From the NCBI GenBank assembly GCA_010909165.1, contig MU008171.1, forward strand, positions 186,001 through 250,000: a stretch of 64,000 nucleotides of DNA, read 5' to 3'. Source of the DNA: Anthoceros angustus. Its lineage: Eukaryota > Streptophyta > Anthocerotopsida > Anthocerotales > Anthocerotaceae. The position numbers were made by a program, and so were the translations under genes. Positions 12,173 to 23,600 of this stretch are shown piece by piece; position 1 is the first letter of the stretch; each line of letters begins with the position of its first letter. The notes beneath the pieces are model-generated. The model ran no database searches. It was given only the letters and a program-made list of their open reading frames with translations, and was not told the origin of the DNA.

Positions 12173-12559
12173 CTAACTTTTGCCTGCAGAGGATAATATT
12201 TGACACTCCCAACCTGCGACGACAAGGTCCCCTAGTTGTTCAAGATAGCTCAAATGGGATAACCCTATCATGCGAACATCCATCGGCAGCGCCTTCTGGT
12301 AACCCTTCACTGACTCCCACGTCAGGAGGTTATGGTACTCCCCCATCAAGTCCCTCACACGCTTCTTTGACACAATCTTTGCTTTCGGATCCAGGTCACA
12401 ATGCACGTATCTTCGTACTTTTATGCCACATTTCAGAACTGCTCCAAGCCGGTACTGATGCCTCCAAAGAGTTCCACCAGCAATATTCCATCTGCCTGAG
12501 GTCGCCATGTGATCACCTGGGGCTAGTCCTAAAGTAACACCCCCTTTGGAGCCAGACAT
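12173..12559 (-). pseudogene. Retroelement-type cytosine DNA methyltransferase-like fragment, frameshifted
   Basis: The minus strand encodes LKCGIKVRRYVHCDLDPKAK, then KALPMDVRMIGLSHLSYLEQ and GDLVVAGWECQ. This order matches the start of a C5 cytosine methyltransferase fold: SAM-binding motif I, an acidic motif II and the catalytic loop (normally a PCQ tripeptide). Motif I, ELFGGISTGLE, is present just upstream but in another frame, so there is a one-base-type frameshift near 12455. The PCQ proline is Glu here (ECQ). The reading is short (128 codons) and lacks the later motifs. Such domains are known inside retrotransposons of some algae and plants. I call this a decayed retroelement remnant, not a host methyltransferase. 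Confidence 0.55.
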
Positions 12560-13279
12560 ACGAGACCCAGAAAGCTGCCTTCGCTTTTGGCGATCCTTTT
12601 GTCCTGGATCGTGAAAAAAACCACATCTATGGCAAATAACGAAAATCGCTTGTGTGCGGGGGCCTACTTAGCTTGCTGTAACTCTAATATCCAAATTTCT
12701 TCATATCTTCCCTCATGCCTTGCTTCAATGCGTTAGGTTGTAAGAAATTCTATACGTTTACCAACAGCCGGCACCTTGTGCGATTATGCCTTAAGGGCCT
12801 TTGCTCAAGGCACGGCCGCAAGCCACATGCTCGCTTCTCCCATGCCATGAAGGAATCTTAATCCCTCTCGACTCTCGGCAAGGAGCCGATCGAGGGTTGA
12901 GCAGCAGCCGGGAGTCAAGAGGCGGCTGGAATCGACACCTACTAGATAACCTAGCCTTCCTTGCAGGTCACTCCCGAGGGTGGAAAGTGAAGGAACGTCG
13001 CATGTTGTCCTTGGATGGAGAGGGTGGAAAGGGCTACATCACCTCTAGAGCAAGCTCCATTGTTTACACAGGGGGTGAGGACCGAGCACTAGCAGATGAT
13101 GCTGTGACAACAACTTCAACCGTAAAGAGGGGGTCTTGGCAACGGAATGGCAATTGAGGGAGAAGAAGTAGGCCAGATGCGGAAGAGCATTATAGGTAGC
13201 CACCAACAGAAGCAAGACTCTACAAAGTCAAATGACATAAATGCACCAAGACTTGGCCACTTCGCGACGCACCTCAAAG
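12560..13279. other. Intergenic sequence, no gene recognised
   Basis: No conserved motif is visible in any frame. Short open frames around 12801-13157 and 13116-13622 look like chance frames next to the retroelement-like sequence that begins at about 13280. Confidence 0.4.
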
Positions 13280-14497
13280 GAAGTGTGGACAATGGACTCC
13301 CCTTGGGGATACGAAATAAGCTGGGTTTGTCTTTTTTTTCGTAGGTATGGAGTGTAAAATAGGGCGGAAAGGGAGGAATAATGGGACTGGGATCTGACCG
13401 TGGCTCCCGGAGTGCACCCTGACCTTGACCGCCACACTGGACCCCGGACCACGACCGGGTATCGATAAGTCCGGACCCCACTCCGGTCGAGAATGGGATA
13501 CGCCCAGAAGGTAACTTAGAATTTGGGGCGGAGTTGACAGAGCAATACCACGTGGATGGCCTCGAATGGAAGACGGCATGTAGGCCAGCGTAGCATTGCC
13601 AAAGGGTGCAGGCGGTATTCACGCTGCTGCATCGGCTGGCAAACAGAAGGCGAGGCGGAAGCGTAAGACGAGAGGCAAGCCATGTGCCTCACGGCCACGG
13701 ACAAGAAAGAGCCGCCCTCCGTGGCGGTTTCTTCCGGAGAGAAGTGAGGCGGAGGTCATTCTTCCAAATAACCGCGAATTTCGATTCTTCTCGCGCCCAG
13801 ACCCGGCTCTGGCGTTGTCTTTTGATCGCCCAGCATCCTTCTGCGTAGTTTGAATTGGCGAGTCAAGCAATCGACACCGCGATCGAGGAGCGAAAGATTG
13901 TGGAGCTTCACGCCTCGGGATGACAGGGAGGAGGATGGGACCCAAGAAGGCGGCGAGGTTTGGGAGCCATGGTGCTTGGTGGAGCGCAACATCGCTACTC
14001 AAGCGCCACCCCCACTTCGGGCCGTGGAGGAGGCGGGAGCTGGTCAAGGAGTGGCACTGACGCTTTTCCGTCTGTTCGACCTTCGGCCTCACGCCCTAGT
14101 CCCGGAGTACGCTGGAAGATGCTGGCAACGGCCAACAAGGAGGTTCGACCAAGAGCCTGCGAGGACTCCTAGGAGGTGGGCCGTGGAGGTCCCGAGGGCG
14201 GTTTACAACCGGTCCAAATGGAGGAAATTCGGGGCGAGTTCTTAACCCCTCAAGGCCGAGGGAAGATAGAGGCGGCAAAGGCCGCCGGCGTCAGCTGTGG
14301 ACGCCCAACAACCAACTACGCTGGTTGATGCTCTGATCCGCTAGATGAGGGTGAGAGCAAAGGCTGTGATCATTGTCCATCGAATATGCTCACCAAGGTA
14401 GATCACCTTGGTGACAATCTAATGGTGTTCCCCGCATGCGCAGGGAAGGAGGGCGATCGAAGGATCATCTTCGCCAGATCAATCAAGAAGCCAGTTT
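13280..14497 (+). mobile_element. Retroelement-like sequence copy A, 5' segment
   Basis: This segment aligns by eye with about 44240-45440. Shared landmarks are a T-run followed by CGTAGGT then GTGTAAAATA (13328-13360 and 44283-44312), the word GGCCACGGACAA, GGAGCGCAACAT, and ATGCTCACCAAGGTAGATCA (14386 and 45322). The element resumes at 17627-17659 and 30958-34450 after two insertions. I found no coding motif and no long terminal repeat pair, so the class is uncertain. Confidence 0.6.
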
Positions 14498-17400
14498 CTA
14501 CTAGAAATGGCGCCCATGTTACACTTTATGTTAAGATTTGGACCGGATGTAACACTTATATGTTGCAATTTTGGGGTCATGTAACACTTTTGGGCCTCTT
14601 GTTACACTTTTGGCTTGAAACCAAACTGAGTTTGTTGCAACCATGTTGCAATGGTGTTGCAATTATGTTGAGATGAAGTGAGAGGTGCTTTTGTCCTCTC
14701 TCAAGATTGCAACAAGATTGTAATATATAAAGTGTTACAAGAAAAGTCTTGTAACACTTTTGGAGGCTTGGTACCAAACCTCCTCCCATCTACCTTCCTC
14801 CTTTTACTACTATTACCCTATGGAATACCTAGTTTTACTTAGTAGTTCCCACGATACTGTATGAATACACATACATAAATACATGTATTCAGACCGATAC
14901 ATATGAATATACATAAATTCTACGAATACATTCTTCGTAAAATACACGTATTGTTCATGGTGACATATACTATACGGTAATTTCATGATATACGGTCATA
15001 TTCTATTTTGTATAAAATAAGCATATCGTACACGGATAACGTACATACTTTGTACACGCCCACGATACGCTTACCGCTTTGTCCTTGAGCACTGGTGCCT
15101 TTTGTGCCTACGAGTTTGTGCTACGCGGACCCATGTTTGCTATGCGCCGGCATGGGGTTGTTTGGCTCCAAGTCCTCCCTCCTTCTCTCTCCCCCTAGAC
15201 AACTGCCTCATGTCCACGCGCCTTTTTGCCCTTGCCTTGACCATGGCTGCTGTTGGTTGCTCCACTCCTATCCTCCCTCTGCCACCCGCCTCTTCCACTC
15301 CCTTGCGTTGTTTTCACTGTCCACACTCAACACATGTCTCATTTGCGGTGACAAGACACTTCTTTGTGCTACGACCGGATCCGCCTCCAAACACGTCCCT
15401 CCTACTGCATCGGCCTTGTCACCCTATTCACCCAAGACCGCCTAGCATCGCCTTCTAATGTCACATCACTAGTTACGCATCAAATAAAATTTTGAGGTAG
15501 AAATACAAAGATGGAATGGGTCTTGGCCTCACCTTGCAGCTATACATGTACATGAGACCACCATTCTTCCATCGCCTTCCCTAACTTCACATCATAGTCA
15601 TGACCTTGAAAATTTGAGATAGGAAATAGCATGGAATGGGTCTTCCGACCTTACAACTACTTGCAGTTGTACATGTACACGAGACACCCCGCCATGCTAC
15701 TATCGCCTTGTCTAACATCAAATCACACTAGCTAGTTACGCAACAGCTGAAAATTTGAGAGGAAATCACAGTATTGGAACAAGTCTTGGCCTGACCTTGC
15801 AATGCTCTGCAAGTACAAGATCTGCTTGCAGCTGTACACGTGATCCCGCCCCGCCACCATCCCTTCACCAACGTCGTGTCACACTGGTTACGCATCAGCT
15901 GAAAATTTGAGACTGGAAATCACAGGATGGAACGGGTCTTTACTTGAAATCACAGCATGGAACGGGCCTCCTCCTCTTCCTTTCCTCCTCCTCCTCCTTC
16001 CCATCTCCCTCCTCTTCCTCCCCTCTCCCTCCTCCTCTTGCTCCTCTTCTTCCATCTTCCTCCTCCTCCTTATAATCTCCCCTCCTCCCTTTCGCCTCCT
16101 CCTCCTTCCTCTCGCCTCCTCCTCCTCCCTCCTCCTCCTCCTCCTCTACCTCGATCCCTCTCCCCTTTTCCTCCTTGCCTATCGCCTTGTCTAACATCAA
16201 ATCACACTAGCTAGTTACGCAACATGAAAATTTGAGAGGAAATCACGATTGGAACAAGTCTTGGCGACCTTGCAATGCTCGCAAGTACAAGATCCGCTTG
16301 CCAGACACGTGATCCCGCCCGCCACCATCCCTTCACCAACGTCGTGTCACACTAGTTACGCATCTGAAAATTTGAGACTGGAAATCACGATGGAACGGGC
16401 CTCCTCCTCTTCCTTCCTCTCCTCCTCCTCCTTCCCATCTCCCTCCTCTCCTCCCTCCCCCTCCTCTTGCTCCTCTTCTTCCATCTCCCTCCTCCTCCTT
16501 ATACCTCCCTCCTCCCTTTCGCTCCTCCTCCTCCTCCTCCTCTCGCCTCCTCCCTCTCCTCCTCCTCCTCCTCCTCCTCTACCTCGGATCCCTCTCCTTC
16601 CTCCTTCCTCCTTCCTCCTCTCCTCCTCCTCCTCTCCCCTCCTCCTTGCCTCCGAACGAGAGTGAGCCTCGCACCTAACTTAGACATAGGTAAATAATAT
16701 TATGTTTAGGTTACAAGTATATACAAGTATAAATACATATATATACATACATAAATACGTATTTCAATATATATATATAGGAATATACACAACAAGTGGG
16801 CACAAACCATATATATAGATAGACATATAAATAATCTAGAATCCTACTATACATAATCGGTAAAACAAGAGTTTTCAATTGTGTATGGAGCTTAAAAACA
16901 AAACCGATGTGGACACAAGGGTGCATTGAAGAGGGAAGGTAGATTATAAATGCATAGCTATGCAAAGGAGGCAAAATGGAAAGAGAATGACAACCAGGAG
17001 AGAGATAGAGTTCTTGGTTGTCCATGTAGGAAAAGCAAGAGGGAAGAATAAAATAGTAGCGTGAGAGGGAACACATGTTGCAACACAAAGAGGGAAAAAT
17101 TATAAAATGGGTGTCATCGAGCATTAACTAGGAGTGTGAGGTGAAAGGAGAGACCAAAGGTGTTGTTAAGATGGTGAGAGAAGGTGAGAAGAAAATCACA
17201 AACTTAACACCAAGCCAACAAACTTAATGCTAAGCTCTTAATGGTGAGGTGTAAGGTCAATGAACCACTTGCATGTTGTTAAGATGGTGAGAGAAGGTGG
17301 AGAAGAGTATCACAAACTTAACACCAAGCCAACTAACTTAATGAGTGTTCCAAATGGAAAGTGTTACATGAAATTGTAACAAAGGACTGTGACATAAGCA

Positions 17401-17626
17401 GGTTTGCATAGTATATGTTTGAAATCATAAACAATGCTTGTGTGAGAGAGGGTGTACTTAGGAGGGTGAGGTGATGAGGAAAAGAGTCAGGTTCGTGTTA
17501 AGATGGTGACAAAATGAGAAGGGAATAGTGTCAAACTTAATACCAAGCCTACATAGCTTGTTGCAATTTGAAAGTGTAACATAAAATTGCAACAATGACT
17601 GTAACATGGGCTGCCATTTCTAGTAG
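14498..17626. mobile_element. 3.1-kb TIR DNA transposon inserted in copy A (CACTA-like, non-coding)
   Basis: The ends are inverted repeats: CTACTAGAAATGGC then CCATGTTACA at 14498-14523, and the reverse complement TGTAACATGGG then GCCATTTCTAGTAG at 17600-17626. The flanking sequence of copy A is continuous in copy B (around 45420-45435), which shows this is an insertion. The short word GAAG flanks both sides and may be the target duplication. Subterminal repeats are clear: GTAACACTT and TTGCAAC words at 14520-14770, and three blocks of about 110-220 bp spacing beginning GTTAAGATGGTGA at 17163, 17277 and 17494. The interior has no transposase-like frame, so it is non-autonomous. The CTACTAGAAA start resembles CACTA elements lacking the first two bases. 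Confidence 0.65.
15715..16670. repeat. Tandem duplication (2 x ~0.47 kb) with long CCT polypyrimidine tracts
   Basis: 15715-16178 is repeated at 16179-16670, both starting TATCGCCTTGTCTAACATCA. Each copy ends in a TC-rich tract (15964-16177 and 16396-16660), almost pure CCT/CTT on the plus strand, capable of triplex DNA. The second copy lacks many CAG or CTG triplets present in the first. Confidence 0.8.
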
Positions 17627-17659
17627 GGAAGCTCACAAGCTGAGGCGTGAGAAGCCTCC
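17627..17659 (+). mobile_element. 33-bp island of copy A between two insertions
   Basis: These 33 bases match 45427-45459 of copy B apart from a few substitutions. They separate the 3.1-kb and the 13.3-kb transposons, so both hit the same tiny part of the host element. Confidence 0.65.
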
Positions 17660-20600
17660 AACAAGGTCTCCTTAGGACTGGTGACGGCTCCTGGTCACTA
17701 GTTGGAAGGGTGTACACCGGGTCGAAAGGTATACAAAAGCCACCCAAAACCATGTTTTCCCCGATTTCATTAAAAAAAACCCCTAAACCTAGGAGCAAAT
17801 CATAGAGGAATCTGCTTTCCAGATTTGTATGTCCTCATCTCATATTAGTTTGGCTAACCAGCGGGTACATTACCTATAAACGCAGATTTGAAAATCGGGG
17901 CAACTTTGTATGGACAACAAAATGCAAACGCCAGCAATGGAAAATCCATATGTGTTGAGTCGGTGTCCATCATGGTCACCCTCTACATTAGTGGGAGGGT
18001 CGGTGGCACCGGACGCCTGCATAAACCTTGCATCTCCGCCCAATGCTCCGCAGGAGTGGAGGAAGATTTCGGACGCCTACCGCTCATGTATGACCAGCGC
18101 GACCCGTCTGAATCGTTTGGAAGTGGCTTGCCCTCGAATATTTGCATGCGATGGAGACCTCACCTCCGACCGGTGACTAAAACGAGAATTCCACATGGGC
18201 GATGGAAATTGGAAGTTGTTGACTGGTGGCAATCACAACATGGGCGGGTTCCTTTCAAGCACGCTGGAGTGATCCCGACTGCTTCATTGCTTGGTCCTTA
18301 AGGGTTGAGGCGGTGGCGGTGCAAACTCGTGACCTTTGTTGCAGCGTGTTGATCAACACCGGATTCCACTCGGGGTTGGGCGGTGTGAATGGTGTGGAGG
18401 GCAAAGGAGCACACGACATGTGTGTACTTCGTGGTCAAGGATAAAATTGGAGAAAGTCATCTTGCTACATGTGTGTGGGCGGTGTTAGTGCGGCTATCTG
18501 AAAGCGATTGAACATCGTGTTGAGTTGGATTGTCACATGACATCCATTGTCATCAGACATACCGCTTTTATCTCGTGGGTTTACAACATACATTTCCCTA
18601 GCTGGAGATTAGGAGCTTTGACATTGATCCGCTGTCAGACGAATGGACGCCGACGCGCTTCTTTGAAATCGGTCCGTTGTTTAAATCCATACCTTGCCTG
18701 ATGCGTAAAGCAACACGCCCATGATCTCGCTCATCAAATACCCGGCAATCACAACACATTCTCGAATCGTCACCACTCCCATGCTTCCTAGCTATGGCTC
18801 CACCAAAGACTGTGTTCGTTGTCAGGTCCGCCTGTGGACCTTGTCTGATGTGTTTGTTGTGTTCATAGCCGCTTGCATGCACGTTCTACCAGTGCGATAC
18901 CACCTACCGTCCGGTGCTTAAGACCCACACCGGTTCCTCCTACCGTAATCCTCAAACAAACACGTAGCCTATCCACCGTCCGCACGACACACCTCGATCC
19001 GTGGAAGCAAAGTTTTCCAATCCTACATCCCCACCATCCGCCAAGCACACCCGAGGAGGGTGCTCTTCGCCTCCTTCACTTGCGCCCGCATCCCCAAGGA
19101 CCATTGAGTTGTCGCACCGCTTCACCACATGCCATATGACCCTTGGTCTCGGGCTTCCTCGTTGGTCTCGCTCAACGACACATATGAACCCAGCACCATG
19201 TTGTTCACCATGGGCTCCTTATTGAACGTCTTTCCGCCTCCATAGCTGCTCGCCCACCTCCTCCTCCGGCCACCGTCCATGGAATTGATTCAAGGTCCAT
19301 GAATTGAGCGCACTGGATCCACATCAATGTAAATGACATTACGGCATAATCATGCTATCATACCGACCCCGATCCTCGCGACCCCAAAGACCCAATCTCC
19401 TCATCAGATACAATCAACCTCTTCAAGAGTCTTAGGGGCTTCGATAGGGGAAACAACCCGATCATCCGCAGTGTTGTAACACAATTTTAGTTCCACCGCC
19501 GTTTCGCAAACAAAGTTGTCACCCACCGCCAAGTTGCGCTTGTTCGAGCACAAACGGTTGAGGCACACAATCCTTATCCAAGCTCTCGCGCGCAAGTGAA
19601 AAGTCTCGATCGCATACTGCCCCTCCGACAATGTCACACATTGGTTTTATGCCAACATGTCGTCACAAAGACCGCACGCTTCCATCAAGACTTCTCTCAC
19701 CATAGATGTGTCATCCGAGAATGGAAGACCACAATACGAAATACCGGGATGTGGTGATGCCTTTGAACCGCATGATGACCCCTTCAAACTCGCCTTGGTA
19801 AATCTTGTGTCATACTCGTGATTGGGGATCTAGATCCAAGCCTCGGGAGGTCTAACAACAACAAAGCATACGGTCGGGCTCTACAAACCGGGCCATGTTC
19901 ACTATGTTCCCACACAGATCCCGACCTTGCCGGGTTTTTCCTCGCTTGGAGTCGTTCACGATTGTCATCACTTATCCTCGTGTGGTCGATTTCAAGGCAC
20001 GCTATGACTCCTCCATCCGCTTCCAAGCTCGGCCTTGAATATGTGCTCCTTGAAGTTCTCGTGTAGGGCACCCCACTCAAGGCAAGTGCGCCGCACATGA
20101 AAGACACATCCCACCCCAAATGCAAGCGACGCTCACCGCTCGAATGTACTGTGAATGCCTCCACTTCCATGACTTATAAGGACAAGAAGCAAGACAAGAG
20201 AGAAACTCGATAGCTAAGTGTTCATCGAGGACCACTGATTTTTGAAGGCAGGAAGTTACTAATGATTCACCATGCAAGAATCGATATCGCTCGAACCTCT
20301 TCAAATGTCTCACAGCAAATGCTTGGCCAAGGTCACATGGATGAGGTTGAGTTTTTGGCCTTGTCCACCCACACGAACATTTGTTTCAATGTCAATTCTC
20401 CACCAGACTTTCATGCATGCCGCCTTCAAGTTGTTGTTCCACCGCAGACTGCTCGATGCCTGAAACACTTCCATACCCTCACCGTATACTAAGCTCCTTT
20501 GTGTCAATGACCAAGTTTGCTCTAACTGGCCGTTGTCTTCCTTGAATTCCGCGGCCTCGACTTTTGTGAGAGCCCGAGCTGCCCACCGCCAGCAACTGCT

Positions 20601-23600
20601 TGCCTCCACTTCTCAAAGATTTCATCCACGTATTTCCACTCATCATCTAACCTTCGCACACAATAATCCAGCCAGAACAGTTGTTTCTCAAGATAGGCTT
20701 GTTCCCGAACCCCATTTTGGCCCCAACCATCCGTAAATGCACATGTCTCATTTCACTGCTTGATTTGCGAACCCACAATGCATGCATCCGAGCCCAAAAG
20801 AAGACCTAATGCCCACCGTCACAAATGACGGACACACCTTTGTACCAAGTGGCCGGGATGCGCACTTATGCTCCAAAGAGTCGGAGTGCACGAACGTCCG
20901 CGACTTATACTCCAAAGAGGTGCAATACACCGGGTTTGGAGAGGGTTGCGTCAATACTTGTGTAGGCAAGCACTTTCGCCTGCTTGCTTGTGCACACTTG
21001 CCACCGCACCAACACTCACATCAATTCTCTTTTCAAACCCGTGATTCGAGCAATCCTGCAGCATACCGTCTGACCGGCCCCTCCGCAGGAGATAAGCCGC
21101 ACTTAGATCCGCAGATTAGGCCTCGCAGAATTGGACAAGGTAAAGGATGGTGAGGCCTCCTCAACCGCTCTTGATCAAACTCTTCGAGCTTACATTTCTT
21201 CTTGTCAAGTCCGCATCGCTTTCAACCTTAATCTATCCATGGGTGGCACATGGAGCAAGTCGATCTTAAATTCAAAATCTCTAAGCTTGGCTATAGTCTG
21301 CCTCTGAACACCTAGCGCCACAGTAGGGCGCTGGGTAGACATGTCCTCCTTCGAGCCTCACCGAAATACTCACCATTTGGTCAAAACCCCAGCCACTCAC
21401 TTTCTTCGACATCACTGGCTCTCACTAGGGCTCGCAGGCTGCAGATGCTCTCTTATACTTGTGTTCGACTACATCCGATGTGCTTTCATTACTCAAGGAC
21501 AAATCATCTATTCTATTTATTTTCTTGCTTCTCCGCAAAACATTGTGAAACATTGTCGCCTTCAAAAGGTTGGCCATTAGAAACCACCATCATACATGTC
21601 GAATTTTGGAAAATGTAGCTCATCTAGAAACCAAGGCCTATGCATCTATACGCATCAAACTCGAATGAGGACATTTGGCGACCAATCAAAGAGATCCAGC
21701 AAGTCATCCAAGGGCACATAGAGTAAGGCCAAAAGGTTTTACATGTTGTATACAAAGCGAATGTGGGAATATAACATCAACCAACAAATGATTTTCAAAA
21801 ATAATATTCATGACTTTACGCCTAGATACCGGATGATTTACAAATTTTTCAAACCACTAAAATCAACACTCCATCCTAGTATTGATACGCCTCTAGGTTG
21901 CTTAACAAGGAGTTGTTACAAAGTTTTCAAAGCGCCAAAAACAAGCAACCATCCTAGTTCTAATCGACCCAAGAGTGCATAAGATTCTAAAGCACCAAAG
22001 TCAAGCACCCCATCCCAGTCGATCCGACCCGGGTGCTTAACCTTGGAGTTCTTATGCCATTGAGTCTATCACCTATCCCAGCGATGTCTAGAAGACAAAC
22101 AATATATATAGATGCGCGGACGTCCGGCGATCCACTCCACCATTTCCATCTCCGGACGCCCACAAGATTGGGGTCTGAAATGCGCCGGACGTCCGCGCAG
22201 TTTCGCCAATGTGCCAACGTCCGCGCATTGCTCCAATTCCTGTTTTCATGTTTTCACTCTAACAATGGAGATCCTGTGGTTGTGTACTCACAATGCACCG
22301 ACGCCCATACTACTTTTAGAGTCGTAGTTTGGTCCTCTCGAGATGGCCATGATCGCTATCGGTTAATGTTCTTCACAATTCCGGACGTCCGGCTGTTTCT
22401 TTTCGCGAATTGCTACTTTTGTTGGTTGCGCCGGACGTCCGCCAGGTTTGGCTTGTCGGACTAATTTTGTTTGGTTTGCCTCACTGCTCACCCCGCTAGG
22501 AAGTACTATCGCGAAAGAGGTGTTTAGGATTCCTAGCACCGTTAAAAATCCTTGAAATCCCTTCCTTGTGAAGGTGAAATCTGAACCTTCTTCGCTTCAA
22601 CCTTAGCGTAAGTATTCACGAGAAAATAACATGGTCAATGTCTTTCAAGACATGTCTAAAGAGTGGTTTTGCTAAAGATGATGCATTTTGGCCTGGGGTC
22701 ATTTTTGGTCTTTAGGGACCCAAACCCCTTTAATGGAGAACAACCCCATGCTGAGAGATTTACGTCAAGCAGTGTGTCTCAAGTATCCATGAGGCTATGA
22801 TATTTAATGACCTTAGGTCCATGCTTGGTCGCATCCCACTTAGGAACCCCGCCCGGGCATATATCTCCAACTTCCGCCTAAGTCACACTTCACCCATCAC
22901 CTAGCCCGCCTTCATCTCGCCTCGATGTACCACACTCCGATGAAAGTAAAAGTCTTCCGGCATCCGCAATGGTGTTGTGATCGGGCAACTAACCTCATCT
23001 CCTCATTTGTGAGGCCAGCAAGAACATATGCATCCATCCACTTGCATTTTGAACCAATGGATACAAGTATTAGTCTAGATCCGCTGGAAGGAATGATTCT
23101 CCCAATACATAAAATTTGTACACCCCGATCCACCTTATCCATGTCAAAGAAGTTCTTGTTGGGACACCGGGCCGGGTCTAATGACAATCATGGGCAGACA
23201 CCACACCACGTGGAATGCTTCATCTTTTGCATCAAAGCCTCCACCCAAGTCTAGCTTACGTACCTTGCCAAACCGACATAGTTCTTCCGGAGGTCTACAA
23301 CGTTGATGGACAGCCTTTAACGTGGACTCCCATACTCTTCCCGCAATTGCCTCCTCGCAACATCTCTCCGCCTCGCCGCCGTCGCTAGCTCGTCATCCGT
23401 GGCCAAGACATCCTTGGCCTTCTATGAACTTTGGGAGCTCCGCCCCTCTGACATCATGTGCCATCGCCGCGACTTGTTGACCCTCCACCCCGTCCTCCAC
23501 GCCGATCACAAGACTCTCAATCCCTTCCCTCTTTTTCCTCGATTGTCTACCCGAATCGATCGACGGCTTGAACCCTTCGAGTGCCATGGATGACCCAAAT

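Noticed and set aside
15907-16214. Leu/Pro/Ser-rich open frames in the CCT tracts
   Set aside because: Both strands are open only because the DNA is a simple pyrimidine repeat; there is no protein motif.
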